DNA from: a virus
Virus record (IMG/VR): IMGVR_UViG_3300009183_008372
Span: 1-55,442 of that record
DNA: 55,442 nucleotides
Strand: one strand, 5' to 3'
In this document: positions 23,800 to 32,418 of the stretch, piece by piece
Numbering within the stretch: the stretch's first letter is position 1
Layout: the number at the start of each line of letters is the position of its first letter
Notes under the pieces: generated by a model
Seen by the model: only the letters and a program-made list of their open reading frames with translations
Told to the model about the DNA's origin: nothing
Databases searched by the model: none
Program-made: the position numbers and the translations under genes

Positions 23800-24429
23800 A
23801 AAATTATTAGAGAATAATTTTAGCTTATCCAATGATTGCTTTTGATTTATCAAAGGCAATATAAAGATTGGATTTTTTATAGTGTTTATATTTTCAATAG
23901 CAGATTCAATTGCTTGTTTTATGGAACAATACATAAAATGAGAATCTATTTTCAAATAAGATGGATTGAAGCAGACCAATATCTCAATTATTGTTTTTTC
24001 TAATTCTCTAAACAATATTTGATTATCTTCATTGCCAATAAGATCAATGTTCAAAAACCAACTAAATGACTCATCGTCATAATCCAAAGCCAAATGTTTA
24101 AGTCCTGATTTTTTATGAATTTCTATATAATCTTCTATTTGGCTTAGAAACAATGGGTTTTCTAAGTTTTTTGATTTATAAATTTCATAAAGATAAGCGA
24201 TAATTGATTTGAATGAAAAGATGACAATCTTTTTTGATTTCATATCTTTACGAAAACAAAAGCTGCAAAAAAATTCATCATCAACAATACTTTTGGGAAT
24301 TTTTTGTACCATATCATGATTTATTAGCACTTGTTTTGAACAAAATGTGCAAGTTTTATAGAATTCATCAGATAATTCATCTTTCATTTTTTGTTCGACT
24401 GGAAAAATTTCAATTTTATACTCATACAT
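23791..24429 (-). CDS. Unknown zinc-binding protein
   Basis: A 212-residue protein with two cysteine pairs near the N-terminus (CTFC at about 27-30 and CSFC at about 55-58) that could form a treble-clef or zinc-ribbon, followed by an Ile/Lys/Asn-rich helical domain with no motif I recognise. The 3' end overlaps the preceding plus-strand gene by 9 bp. Its upstream region to 24611 is one of the longer non-coding stretches here and holds a small inverted repeat, CTTAGC-TT-GCTAAG. Confidence 0.5.
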   Translation of the reverse strand: MYEYKIEIFPVEQKMKDELSDEFYKTCTFCSKQVLINHDMVQKIPKSIVDDEFFCSFCFRKDMKSKKIVIFSFKSIIAYLYEIYKSKNLENPLFLSQIEDYIEIHKKSGLKHLALDYDDESFSWFLNIDLIGNEDNQILFRELEKTIIEILVCFNPSYLKIDSHFMYCSIKQAIESAIENINTIKNPIFILPLINQKQSLDKLKLFSNNFLF

Positions 24430-24611
24430 AATAAAACCCCTTCTTCTTAGCTTGCTAAGTTTTGAAGATAAATGGTTTATGATCAGATGTCAACGATTAT
24501 AGACCAAGATGGCTGATATATTTTAGAAATTTTTGAGATCAGAACCCTAAATAGAGCATATGATCTTAGACTGGCTAATGTCAGTTAAAATGAAATTTAA
24601 AGAGGTTAACT

Positions 24612-24863
24612 ATGAAGTCTTTTATTGAATTTTGTCAGGAAACGAAAAAAGAATTGCCCGTTTACGATTTGTCAGAAAAGACAGCTAGGGCTGGAATTAT
24701 GAGTTGGGCTTATCCTGATGGATATGTTAGAAGTCATTATCCCGCTGCTTACTTTATGCCAAAGGCAGCTGATGCTGTTCAGAAAATGGGTAAAAATGCC
24801 AATGATGAAAATAAGGTTGATCATGGACAGTTCAAGTATAAAAATCATGACAATCTTGACTAA
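24612..24863 (+). CDS. Small protein with a capsid-targeting-like N-terminus
   Basis: An 83-residue protein beginning MKSFIEFCQETKKE, one of the best matches here to the T4 internal-protein targeting peptide (MKTYQEFIAE); LSE at residues 20-22 would fit a prohead protease site. The rest is polar with an aromatic stretch (WAYPDGYVRSHYPAAYF). AGAGG precedes the start, CCTAAATA (24546) is a possible upstream late promoter, and a strong terminator follows, so it is a stand-alone transcript. A small internal head protein is my inference. Confidence 0.55.
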   Translation: MKSFIEFCQETKKELPVYDLSEKTARAGIMSWAYPDGYVRSHYPAAYFMPKAADAVQKMGKNANDENKVDHGQFKYKNHDNLD

Positions 24864-24880
24864 GATACATCTGATCAACA

Positions 24881-24917
24881 AAAAAACCTCTCTTGCATTT
24901 GCTTGAGAGGTTTTTTT
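24881..24917 (+). terminator. Bidirectional intrinsic terminator
   Basis: AAAAAACCTCTC (24881-24892) pairs with GAGAGGTTTTTT (24905-24916) around a 12-nt loop, with a T-run after and an A-run before. It separates convergent genes 24612..24863 and 24922..25248 and should work in both directions. Confidence 0.9.
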
Positions 24918-24921
24918 GTTT

Positions 24922-25248
24922 TTAGTTTTTTGCATTTTTCAGTCTATGCTTATGATCTTCTTGTGTTGTTGTGTAATTTTTCTTGGGAATTAAATCTAGA
25001 TGATTTTCCCAATAGCCCCACATTTCTTCATTTTGAGGGCATTGAAAAATCATACCTCTTTTAAAATACTTTTCAATAATTTCTTCAACCCTTTGTTTTG
25101 ATAGATTTGCTTCTTTAGATAATTGTGCAACACTTCTCCATTTCCACTTCGAATGCCTAGATATAGCAATGAAAAAACCTTGTTCTTCATCACCTTCTTT
25201 TGTTCCTTGTGGATAAACCTGTGTCCAATTTTTAATTTTATGAGCCAT
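24922..25248 (-). CDS. Winged-helix-like DNA-binding protein
   Basis: A 108-residue protein with a helix-turn-helix in RSVAQLSKEANLSKQRVEEI (about residues 38-57) followed by YFKRGMIFQCP, which reads as a wing. It is a plausible small transcription regulator, autogenous or acting on neighbouring genes. The N-terminus (WTQVYPQGTKEGDEEQGFFIAI) precedes the domain. The long gap upstream (25249-25361) would hold its promoter. Target genes are unknown. Confidence 0.6.
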   Translation of the reverse strand: MAHKIKNWTQVYPQGTKEGDEEQGFFIAISRHSKWKWRSVAQLSKEANLSKQRVEEIIEKYFKRGMIFQCPQNEEMWGYWENHLDLIPKKNYTTTQEDHKHRLKNAKN

Positions 25249-25361
25249 AATTAAACCTTTTAAGTAAAAACAAATACAAAATATTATAGTTGATTTCTTT
25301 TTATAAAAAACAATTTTCTTAAAGATACTAGATTAATTGACACCAACCAAAAGGAAAAGTC

Positions 25362-25793
25362 ATGCCAAAACCAAGAAGACTCACAAGAGAAGAAAAAATT
25401 CAAAAAAGAGAAAATAGTTTTAAAGGTACTGGACTCTATATTTATGAGAACAATACTGATGGCTATTTAACTTTACCAAAACCAGCAAGTGATGGTCGAA
25501 AAGTAATTCCGCCTCGTGGCAAATTCAATGGTGATAGTTATTTTATGCAGCTTGTAAAACCTCCATCAAACTTATTGCGTTTTATGGAAGAAATAAAAGA
25601 GGAGAAAAAAATGACAGAACAGAAACTTATTCTTGATCAACCTGATACCGTAACTGCAAAGGGAACTATCGAACATGTTGTCGATAACAATGTTCCTTCG
25701 CAACGAATCAATGATTCTGTAGATAATGCTAAAAAACCAGATGTTCTTTTGAACGAAAGTCCAATTGATGGTCTAGAAATCATTAAGGCTTAA
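25362..25793 (+). CDS. Unknown 143-residue protein
   Basis: A basic N-terminal half (MPKPRRLTREEKIQKRE) leads into a compact segment (GLYIYENNTDGYLTLPKPA, then VIPPRGKFNGDSYF) and an acidic, disordered C-terminal half. The middle resembles phage proteins with a KxVxPxxxFxGDSYF motif, probably structural, but I cannot name the family. AAAAGGAAAAG precedes the start. It is followed by a 20-bp stem hairpin. Confidence 0.45.
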   Translation: MPKPRRLTREEKIQKRENSFKGTGLYIYENNTDGYLTLPKPASDGRKVIPPRGKFNGDSYFMQLVKPPSNLLRFMEEIKEEKKMTEQKLILDQPDTVTAKGTIEHVVDNNVPSQRINDSVDNAKKPDVLLNESPIDGLEIIKA

Positions 25794-25804
25794 TTGCAAA
25801 ACAT

Positions 25805-25854
25805 TTGTTTGAAATTGTCTAAAAATCAAATATATTTTAGACAATTTCGAACAA
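25805..25854. other. 20-bp near-perfect hairpin
   Basis: The arm at 25805-25824 (TTGTTTGAAATTGTC then TAAAA) pairs with 25835-25854 over 20 bp with a single G-T wobble and a 10-nt loop. No T-run follows on either strand. It lies 12 bp after the stop of 25362..25793 in a 180-bp gap. Possible 3'-end stabiliser, RNase III target or factor-dependent terminator. The rest of the gap, to the gene at 25974, shows nothing recognisable. Confidence 0.6.
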
Positions 25855-25973
25855 TATGGCGTTTAATGAACAAGTGTATACATAAATTTCTCTAAAAAAT
25901 TACATTTTAAATAACATTATCTTATCGATATTTGTAAATAACTTCATATAAGATTTTTCTTTAGTGAGGTTAT

Positions 25974-26486
25974 ATGGCAGAAAATATACGCTGGATAGCC
26001 CAAAAGAATCTTTACTCTTGTGGTCCTATTGCCATTTTAAACACATTAAAATGGATTGGATTTCCCATAAGCTATAAGCAAAATTATAAATTTTGGAAGA
26101 AAAAATGTCGTTGCACAGAAGGTGGAACACATCAACATTACTTTCAAATATGCCTAAACAATATTAAAAACGCAACAATTATTTCAAAAAATCTTCCAAC
26201 TATAGAATCCATCGAACACGCTTTGGCATCTGAACAAATTATAATTATGAAGTCTTCTTATGTTCTTGATAAAAGAAAAATAGAAGGGCATTTCTTTATA
26301 ATATCAAATATGACAGATGAACAGTTTTTCTGCGTAAATGTAGAAGGCAAGCATATGTGGTATAATAAAAAATTATTTGCTCAGTATTATTTGCAATACC
26401 ACAGAGCTTATTGTGACTTTTGTGGAACTTCAAATTTTTGTGGAGTTTCGCCATATGCTTGGTTTGTAAAAAAACAATATGTTTAA
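25974..26486 (+). CDS. C39-like cysteine peptidase
   Basis: A 170-residue protein with the papain-like C39 layout: NLYSCGPIAILNTL places the catalytic Cys at 16, His106 is in IEGHFFIISN and Asn122 or a nearby acid follows in FFCVNVEG. The C-terminus carries extra cysteines (CDFCGTSNFCG). C39 peptidases usually cleave leader peptides during export of small peptides; here there is no transporter. Start: GTGAGG, 7 nt before ATG. It abuts the GNAT gene (7 bp), suggesting a shared substrate. Confidence 0.6.
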   Translation: MAENIRWIAQKNLYSCGPIAILNTLKWIGFPISYKQNYKFWKKKCRCTEGGTHQHYFQICLNNIKNATIISKNLPTIESIEHALASEQIIIMKSSYVLDKRKIEGHFFIISNMTDEQFFCVNVEGKHMWYNKKLFAQYYLQYHRAYCDFCGTSNFCGVSPYAWFVKKQYV

Positions 26487-26493
26487 GGGAACG

Positions 26494-26910
26494 ATGATAA
26501 TTTCAAAATTAAATGAAGAATCAATAGATCAGAATTTTATTGATACCATTTCAACCTTTCGCCCCTGCATGATTTCGGTGTCTGAGGCAAAAGAAATATA
26601 TCGCTCACTTCCAATCAATATTGAAATATATATTGCTAAAGATTCAAACAAAACAATAGCTTCTGGAACACTCCTAATAGAACAGAAATTTATTCATAAT
26701 GGCGGAAAAGTTGCTCACATAGAAGATATTATTGTTCATCCAAACTATCGTGGTCGTGGAATTGGAAAATTACTTATAGAACACCTGCTGTTTGAAGCCG
26801 ATAAAAAAAATTGCTACAAAACTATCTTAGATTGCGATGAAAGTGTAAGTGGATTTTACGAAAAATTTAGCTTTAAAAAATCTTCTTTACAAATGCGTAA
26901 AGATTCATAA
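26494..26910 (+). CDS. GNAT-family N-acetyltransferase
   Basis: About 138 residues from the ATG at 26494 (AAGGGAACG upstream); a TTG-like upstream start overlaps the C39 gene. It has the acetyl-CoA binding motif A: IEDIIVHPNYRGRGIGKLLI (about 82-101), with R/Q-x-x-G-x-G/A as RGRGIG, followed by the C-terminal FYEKFSFKK motif B. It would transfer an acetyl group to a sugar, amino acid or protein amine; with the sugar nucleotidyltransferase next door, sugar acetylation is plausible. Confidence 0.85.
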   Translation: MIISKLNEESIDQNFIDTISTFRPCMISVSEAKEIYRSLPINIEIYIAKDSNKTIASGTLLIEQKFIHNGGKVAHIEDIIVHPNYRGRGIGKLLIEHLLFEADKKNCYKTILDCDESVSGFYEKFSFKKSSLQMRKDS

Positions 26911-26920
26911 GGAATAAAAT

Positions 26921-27670
26921 ATGAAGGGCGTTATTTTAGCTGGTGGTCTTGGAACCCGTCTCATGCCTCTTACTAAAGTTACAAACAAATGCTTATTGCC
27001 AGTTTACAATAAGCCAATGATTTATTATCCAATAGAAACATTTGTAAACAGTGGCATTACAGACATTCTTATTGTTTGTGGTGGTAATGCTGCTGGTGAA
27101 TTTCTTAGAATCCTTGGCAATGGCGAGGCATTTGGTTTAAAACATCTGCATTACACATATCAAGCAGAACCAAAAGGCATTGCCGATGCTCTTGGTTTGG
27201 CAGAAGAATGGGCAAATAACGAACCTATTGCAGTAATTTTGGCTGATAACATTTTTGAAAATGATGTTAAAAATTCAGTTCTAAATTTTGAAGAAAATCC
27301 AAGTGGTGCAAAAATATTTCTTACTCAGGTAAATAATCCAGAACATTATGGTGTTGTGAAAATAAATTCAAAAGGCGAAGTTCAAAACATTGAAGAAAAG
27401 CCAAAAAATCCAAAGTCGAATTGGATTGCTACTGGTCTTTACATGTACGATTCTTCAGTTTGGAAAATAATCAAAGGATTATCGCCATCTGCAAGAAACG
27501 AACTTGAAATTACAGATATAAATAAAATGTATTTAAAATTGAAAATGCTAAAAGCAATTGAGGTTGATGGTTGGTGGATGGATGCTGGAGAAAATATCGA
27601 TGGCTATATGGAAGCATGTATAAAAGCTCAAGAAATTACTCAAAAACAAAAACCCAAGTGCCACAAATAG
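26921..27670 (+). CDS. Sugar-1-phosphate nucleotidyltransferase, RmlA-like
   Basis: A 249-residue protein with the nucleotidyltransferase signature GVILAGGLGTRLMPLT (residues 3-18) followed by NKCLLPVYNKPMIYYPIE, then GEFLRILGNGEAFGL and AEPKGIADAL (substrate loop), ILADNIFE (catalytic Asp) and EEKPKNPKSNW. This matches glucose-1-phosphate thymidylyltransferase RmlA, though about 40 residues short at the C-terminus. It would make dTDP-glucose, the donor for deoxysugars. Start 10 nt after the GNAT stop (GGAATAAAAT). No RmlB/C/D is in view. Confidence 0.8.
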   Translation: MKGVILAGGLGTRLMPLTKVTNKCLLPVYNKPMIYYPIETFVNSGITDILIVCGGNAAGEFLRILGNGEAFGLKHLHYTYQAEPKGIADALGLAEEWANNEPIAVILADNIFENDVKNSVLNFEENPSGAKIFLTQVNNPEHYGVVKINSKGEVQNIEEKPKNPKSNWIATGLYMYDSSVWKIIKGLSPSARNELEITDINKMYLKLKMLKAIEVDGWWMDAGENIDGYMEACIKAQEITQKQKPKCHK

Positions 27671-27712
27671 AACAGATTTCACAATTTGTATAATTACTAC
27701 AACAACTACAAA

Positions 27713-28258
27713 TCATTTTGGACCTCTTTTTAAATTAACTGGCTTTAATTTCTCTTGATGTCTGTCTGGCTGATCTTTTAGATGATGCATCATATTTTTA
27801 ACTTCTTTTGCAATCTCTGATGCATTATCAGCACATTTTTTAGTTGATTGTACAGATATTGTTTTTCTTTCTTTGTTATAAAATCCTTTAGAAATAAGAA
27901 AACATTTTTCCCTATCACTCCAGCTTATAACGCCAGTCCATTCTCCATCATCCCAATTTCTTGAACTTACAAGTAATCGCAATGGTTTCTCTTCAAATAC
28001 ATGCTTTGTGTGCAATCCCATCTTTTTAAGACCAGCACTGACATAGCCAAGAACTAATTTTGCAAATGCTTCCATTACATCTTCTTTGTTTGTTCTATAG
28101 TCAACATTAATGCTATAGCGAGATGTTTGAGATGATTCGACAAATATTTTTTTAGTTAATTCTTTAGCAGCAATTGAAAAAACTTCACTTTGAACTTTTT
28201 CAAGTTGTGAATGTAATTCTTCGTGATGTTTAACAAGCCATGTTTTGTAATCTACCAT
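27713..28258 (-). CDS. Unknown protein downstream of the gp13-like gene
   Basis: About 181 residues from the ATG at 28258, one base after the stop codon of the upstream neck gene; a longer frame to 28360 would overlap that gene without a start signal. Helical N-terminus (HHEELHSQLEKVQ), then ESSQTSRYSINVDYRTNKEDV and a beta-rich middle with SSRNWDDGEWTGVISWSDREK split across strands. In T4-like phages the gene after gp13 is gp14, but this is unrelated to it. Possibly a neck-associated or assembly protein. Confidence 0.5.
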   Translation of the reverse strand: MVDYKTWLVKHHEELHSQLEKVQSEVFSIAAKELTKKIFVESSQTSRYSINVDYRTNKEDVMEAFAKLVLGYVSAGLKKMGLHTKHVFEEKPLRLLVSSRNWDDGEWTGVISWSDREKCFLISKGFYNKERKTISVQSTKKCADNASEIAKEVKNMMHHLKDQPDRHQEKLKPVNLKRGPK

Positions 28259-28259
28259 T

Positions 28260-29132
28260 TTAACCCCAACTTGGACCAAGGATATCGCCAAACTTATTGA
28301 GTAACTTTTCTTCCCATTCTTTCTTCTCTTGCAATCCTTCTTGTAAAATAGCCTGACCATCTAATTGAACACCGCCATTTGGACCGGGAGGATTTGAAAT
28401 TTTACTTCGGATTCTACCAAGAATAATTTTTGTAAATGCCAATGCGCCTTCCTGCATTACTTGTGTAACTTGAGCAAAGTCAGGCTTCTTTTGTAAGTAG
28501 CGAACAATTACAGGATAAACTCTATATGGAGTTGGATAAATCTTAACATTTTGATATCCGCCCAACCATTCCCAACCACCTTGTTGTCCAGAAGCTCGGT
28601 TATACATATCTTCATATTGCTTGTAAAGTACCCACTCATTCATTTTTCCCCATACTGGAGTTTGTGGGTTTACACCACCAGCAATACTACCATACGCACC
28701 AGCACCCATATATTCCAATGGTATAACGCCACCTAAATCGGCAGCAGAAAAAGCATATTGTGCTGTTTCTTTATAGGAAACGCTTCTAATATATCCAATT
28801 TCATAAGGCATTTCATAGACTGATTGTCCGGGAACTGTCATGAATGTATAGTACTGAAAATATTCCATTGGTGCATATTCTTCGAATACTTGTAGTGCGA
28901 AGTCAATTGCATTGCTGATTTGCTGATCATCTAATTCCAATGAAATTACTGGCGCACCAAGCATCGTAAGAACATATTCTCTGATTTGTTCTCTAACTTT
29001 TAATCTATTTCTTCTTGGTGATATTTTCTTAAGGGGGTCGGTTGGACCAATATCGCTGCAGCCACCACACTCTGATAAACAGTTGTATTGGTCTGATGTC
29101 GGTCTTGGAATATACAATTTATTAGTGTCCAT
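28260..29132 (-). CDS. T4 gp13-like neck protein
   Basis: A 290-residue homologue of T4 gp13 (309 aa), the neck protein joining the filled head to the tail. Near residue 55 REYVLTMLGAPVISLELDDQ and the following N-A-I-D-F-A-L match the T4 pattern (LRRLGAPIINVELTPDQ). The C-terminus, with IRSKISNPPGPNGGVQLDGQ, then LQEGLQEKKEWEEKLL, also matches the gp13 end. A cysteine cluster (CLSECGGC) near residue 18 is not in T4. It is on the minus strand, apart from the plus-strand tail genes. Confidence 0.8.
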   Translation of the reverse strand: MDTNKLYIPRPTSDQYNCLSECGGCSDIGPTDPLKKISPRRNRLKVREQIREYVLTMLGAPVISLELDDQQISNAIDFALQVFEEYAPMEYFQYYTFMTVPGQSVYEMPYEIGYIRSVSYKETAQYAFSAADLGGVIPLEYMGAGAYGSIAGGVNPQTPVWGKMNEWVLYKQYEDMYNRASGQQGGWEWLGGYQNVKIYPTPYRVYPVIVRYLQKKPDFAQVTQVMQEGALAFTKIILGRIRSKISNPPGPNGGVQLDGQAILQEGLQEKKEWEEKLLNKFGDILGPSWG

Positions 29133-29179
29133 ATTACTATATAGATAAAATAATTAGAATCTAAAAGCAGGTAAATGAA

Positions 29180-31456
29180 ATGAAATTTTCAAATTTTATA
29201 AAACAAAAAATTTTTAACGAAATGGCAATTATGGGAGATGTTATTCGTCAACCAATTCGCCTAGATAAAGACGATATCGAATTTTTACATCAATTTCCTC
29301 CAGAACTTTGGGTTCAAGCAATTAGAAAAAGATATCATGATGATCTTGCAGAAGCTTTAGACGCAAGAAGTAAAGCAAGATTAAGTGACAAAAATAAGAT
29401 TAAAGAATTGGCAATTAAATCTATTAGATCTAGAAATTTCAAACAACTCAATGATGATTATCCACAATATTTTGATAAAAAAACTGTTGATGAATTGCGC
29501 AAAGAATATAACAAAATAGAAAAAAAACATTATCAAGATCAAGGTTCAGAAGAATATGAAAAAGCATTAGAAAATGCTGGAGATGCAATTGCTTATTATG
29601 CTATAGAAAAAATTCATCCTCATGCAGAATTAAATAATACTCCTAAAGTATATGATTTTAAAAATGGACAAAAAAAAGTTACAATTACGGCAAAACCATT
29701 CATTAATCGGCTTATTCATAAATTAGAAAAAACAAAAGGCGAGAAACACGATAAAGGAGTTGGTCTACATCCAGATGAACATAGTCACGGACAATATGGT
29801 TATGATTTACAAAAGGCTTTTTCTGGACATGGTTTACTTCCCGGTGCAACTGAAGGCATGCAATTGATAACTAAAGATATGGCAGAAGAAGCGATTAAAG
29901 AATTAATGAAAGACAACTATCAGCATTATTATGGAAAGCTTCCAGATGTTGGCGAAGAGATAGAATTGCCAGATGGAAGCACTAAAGTTATAGATAAAGA
30001 ATCTCATGTTCCACAATTAGGATCAAAAGCACATCGAGAAGACGATACAATTGAAGGTGAAGACAAAAAAATAAAACTTCCAACATTTAAACAAGAAATT
30101 ATTGTGAATGGTGAACCTAAAGAAATTGACATGCCATTTATTAGGTCGGCAAAATATACCAAACATGTTGGTGAAAACCAAGGAAATATTGGAAAAAGAA
30201 AAGATAGAATTGAAATTGATCCAGATAATTATATGGATGTAGCTTCTGAATCCGGTGTAAGTAGCGGCGGATCTTTTACATCTAATAAAAATAGAGCAGC
30301 AGAAAGAAAAAAAGCATTTGGAGTTGCTGGATATAAGGAAGAAAAAGAAAAAGTTATTGGAGTGATGGAAAAGTATGGTCCAGAAAATAAAGATTATCCA
30401 AATCTTTATAAAGATATTGTTACTGGTATTATGCAAGCGATCACACAAAAAAAATCATATACAATGATTAGAGATCATGAAGCTTCCATTGCAAAAAATA
30501 ACATTAAAGAACTTCATGATATGATTTTAAATAAACTTGAAAATAATATAAGTAACAAAAAATATCATGGTAAAAATTATAAAGCAAATCAAGCAAGAAA
30601 AGATTTTGCGAAAAATGCAACCATTTCAATTCTTGGAAATAATATATGGGATGGAGAAACAAGAAGATTGCGAACTTCTGAAAAGAATGCTCCAGAAACA
30701 ATTCCAACATCTTTAAGAACACCAAAACAAGAAGAATTAATTTCAAATCTTCATAAAATGGCAGATGAATTATCTGTAACAGGAAGAAAAATAATTGCTG
30801 GTGAGTTGGCATTTCCTTACACATACCTCAAAAAAATTGTTAAAAATATTGAGGATGAAAGTTCCGAAGCAGAAAAAGCAGATAGAATCATAGGACAATC
30901 GGCAGACATGGCTCCAGAGCTATTAGAAAAAATATTTGGAGAAAATCATCGCAGAAAAGCACTTTTGATTTCTGCTATGAAAGAAGTTTTAGAAAAGCTT
31001 ATTTTTACAAATTCTGCCGGTACATTAAGTACTCCTAAGTCCGAAGAAGAAGCCAACAAAGTTATTGCAAATCAAATACTTCCTAAAAAAACAATTTCTG
31101 CTATGGTTGCTTCTTTCGCTCATTTGACAATGGTGCAAAATGCAATGCGAGAAGAGCCAGTTGCTATTATTCCAACTACAAATTTTGAAACTAAACAAAA
31201 ATATTCTAAATTGCCAAAAGACATAAGTGATCCTCGTGAAAGAGCCGAAACAAAAGTTCCTTGGTCAACATTGCGATCTAAAGAAGATTGGTTGGCACTT
31301 GTATTTAGGCATGATTTTATGGATAAAGCCGAAATGGGAACTCTATTATCTATAGAGAAATGGATTAATGATCAATACACAGCTGGTAAGATTCCTAATC
31401 AATATTATGCTCCAGCAATGGAAGAAATAAAGCATTATAAAAATAATAAGAAATAA
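29180..31456 (+). CDS. Large unknown, probable virion or head-interior protein
   Basis: A 758-residue, strongly charged, helical protein rich in Lys and Glu. It starts MKFSNFIKQKIFNE, one of the capsid-targeting-like peptides (F-N-E fits the cleavage pattern less well than L-N-E). No enzyme motif, membrane segment or coiled-coil heptads are obvious, though long helices are likely. Start preceded by a TATAGATA octamer (29140) and GCAGG. It could be an ejected internal protein; length and location near neck genes suggest a virion component. Confidence 0.5.
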   Translation: MKFSNFIKQKIFNEMAIMGDVIRQPIRLDKDDIEFLHQFPPELWVQAIRKRYHDDLAEALDARSKARLSDKNKIKELAIKSIRSRNFKQLNDDYPQYFDKKTVDELRKEYNKIEKKHYQDQGSEEYEKALENAGDAIAYYAIEKIHPHAELNNTPKVYDFKNGQKKVTITAKPFINRLIHKLEKTKGEKHDKGVGLHPDEHSHGQYGYDLQKAFSGHGLLPGATEGMQLITKDMAEEAIKELMKDNYQHYYGKLPDVGEEIELPDGSTKVIDKESHVPQLGSKAHREDDTIEGEDKKIKLPTFKQEIIVNGEPKEIDMPFIRSAKYTKHVGENQGNIGKRKDRIEIDPDNYMDVASESGVSSGGSFTSNKNRAAERKKAFGVAGYKEEKEKVIGVMEKYGPENKDYPNLYKDIVTGIMQAITQKKSYTMIRDHEASIAKNNIKELHDMILNKLENNISNKKYHGKNYKANQARKDFAKNATISILGNNIWDGETRRLRTSEKNAPETIPTSLRTPKQEELISNLHKMADELSVTGRKIIAGELAFPYTYLKKIVKNIEDESSEAEKADRIIGQSADMAPELLEKIFGENHRRKALLISAMKEVLEKLIFTNSAGTLSTPKSEEEANKVIANQILPKKTISAMVASFAHLTMVQNAMREEPVAIIPTTNFETKQKYSKLPKDISDPRERAETKVPWSTLRSKEDWLALVFRHDFMDKAEMGTLLSIEKWINDQYTAGKIPNQYYAPAMEEIKHYKNNKK

Positions 31457-31482
31457 ACAGCTACAAAAAATTTGGAGAAAAT

Positions 31483-31755
31483 ATGTCGAATGGAAATTGG
31501 TTTAATTTCATGTCTAACCCGATGGCTCATTACATCAAAAAATCAATGTTTGAACTATTAAAAGAGAGATATGGAAAACACGAACAAATAATTGATAGAA
31601 TTGGAAATTCTCTTACCACCGAAAAAGATATGAAGGATTTTATCTCCATGATGATTGACACCTACGAAGTTGGGTTCGTCAGAGCTATTGATGAACAAAG
31701 AGATAAATTAGAAAAGCTTGGTTTAGGAGTAAGAATTACAGGAAAAGAAAATTAA
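31483..31755 (+). CDS. Unknown 90-residue protein
   Basis: A small, helical, charged protein starting after TTGGAG, 26 nt downstream of the large 29180..31456 gene and probably co-transcribed with it. Its N-terminus, WFNFMSNPMAHYIKKSMFELL, reads as an amphipathic helix. It overlaps by 4 bp with the convergent minus-strand gene. No motif recognised. Confidence 0.45.
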   Translation: MSNGNWFNFMSNPMAHYIKKSMFELLKERYGKHEQIIDRIGNSLTTEKDMKDFISMMIDTYEVGFVRAIDEQRDKLEKLGLGVRITGKEN

Positions 31756-32342
31756 ACATTTTCAAAATGTGGTTGATAAGAAGATGGATAGCAAGAATAT
31801 AAATAGCCTCCAGTCTTATTTTCTCTATCAACTATCTTCCACCATCTTTTATGATTTGTTTTAGGAAATATAACACTTTCTTTATCCATTTCTGTTGTTG
31901 TCCAGAAATTCAAAAATAAATCATGTTCTTCTGTAATAACCGCCTCAAAAGAAAATGGATTTCCGTAAGTAACTGTTACAAATTCTTCATCATATAAATT
32001 ATCAATCTTTTTTTGAAGTATTGATGGCAAACAATAAATAAATGATTTTTTCAAACCATCATCTTCTTTTTCTTTTATTTTTTCTTTTTCTTTTATTACA
32101 ACAGGTTTTCTTTCGATTATTGGCTCTTCTTTTGGAGGTTGAGTCATATTCAATTCATCTATAAATTTGTCTTTTATAGAAAAATCAGTGTTTAAAGGCT
32201 CTATTTTTATAGTGTCTTCTTGAACAACTGGATTCCATTTCATGTTGTGAATTGTATACTTAGTCCAAACATTTTGCTCTTTTAAAAGCAAATTAGGACC
32301 ACGAAGCCTATAGACAGAACCATCTTTATTTTTAAGTACCAT
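31752..32342 (-). CDS. Unknown protein with the LKN-x-DG N-terminal motif
   Basis: A 196-residue protein opening MVLKNKDGSVYRLRGP, similar to MALKNTDGTCYKPLGS of the gp14-like neck protein at 34517..35059. A Lys/Glu-rich linker (about residues 70-100) separates the N-terminal part from a domain with FVTVTYGNPFSFEAVI and HDLFLNFWTTTE, ending KRWWKIVDRENKTGGYLYS. It may be a virion protein using the same N-terminal docking peptide as the neck protein. Convergent with 31483..31755. Confidence 0.45.
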   Translation of the reverse strand: MVLKNKDGSVYRLRGPNLLLKEQNVWTKYTIHNMKWNPVVQEDTIKIEPLNTDFSIKDKFIDELNMTQPPKEEPIIERKPVVIKEKEKIKEKEDDGLKKSFIYCLPSILQKKIDNLYDEEFVTVTYGNPFSFEAVITEEHDLFLNFWTTTEMDKESVIFPKTNHKRWWKIVDRENKTGGYLYSCYPSSYQPHFENV

Positions 32343-32386
32343 ACTATTCTATTTAAGGAAAATTAGAAAAAAATTTATCATTATCT

Positions 32387-32394
32387 TCTAAATA
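32387..32394 (+). promoter_or_regulatory. Candidate T4-like late promoter octamer
   Basis: TCTAAATA, one mismatch from TATAAATA, lies 25 nt before the start codon at 32419 with AAAGGAG between. It precedes a virion-like gene that has its own terminator. Confidence 0.4.
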
Positions 32395-32418
32395 AGACAC
32401 AGTCAAAGGAGAATTAAC

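Noticed and set aside
30023-30448. A minus-strand frame within the 758-residue gene
   Set aside because: Phe/Ile/Ser/Cys-rich antisense of a Lys/Glu-rich gene, no ribosome-binding site.
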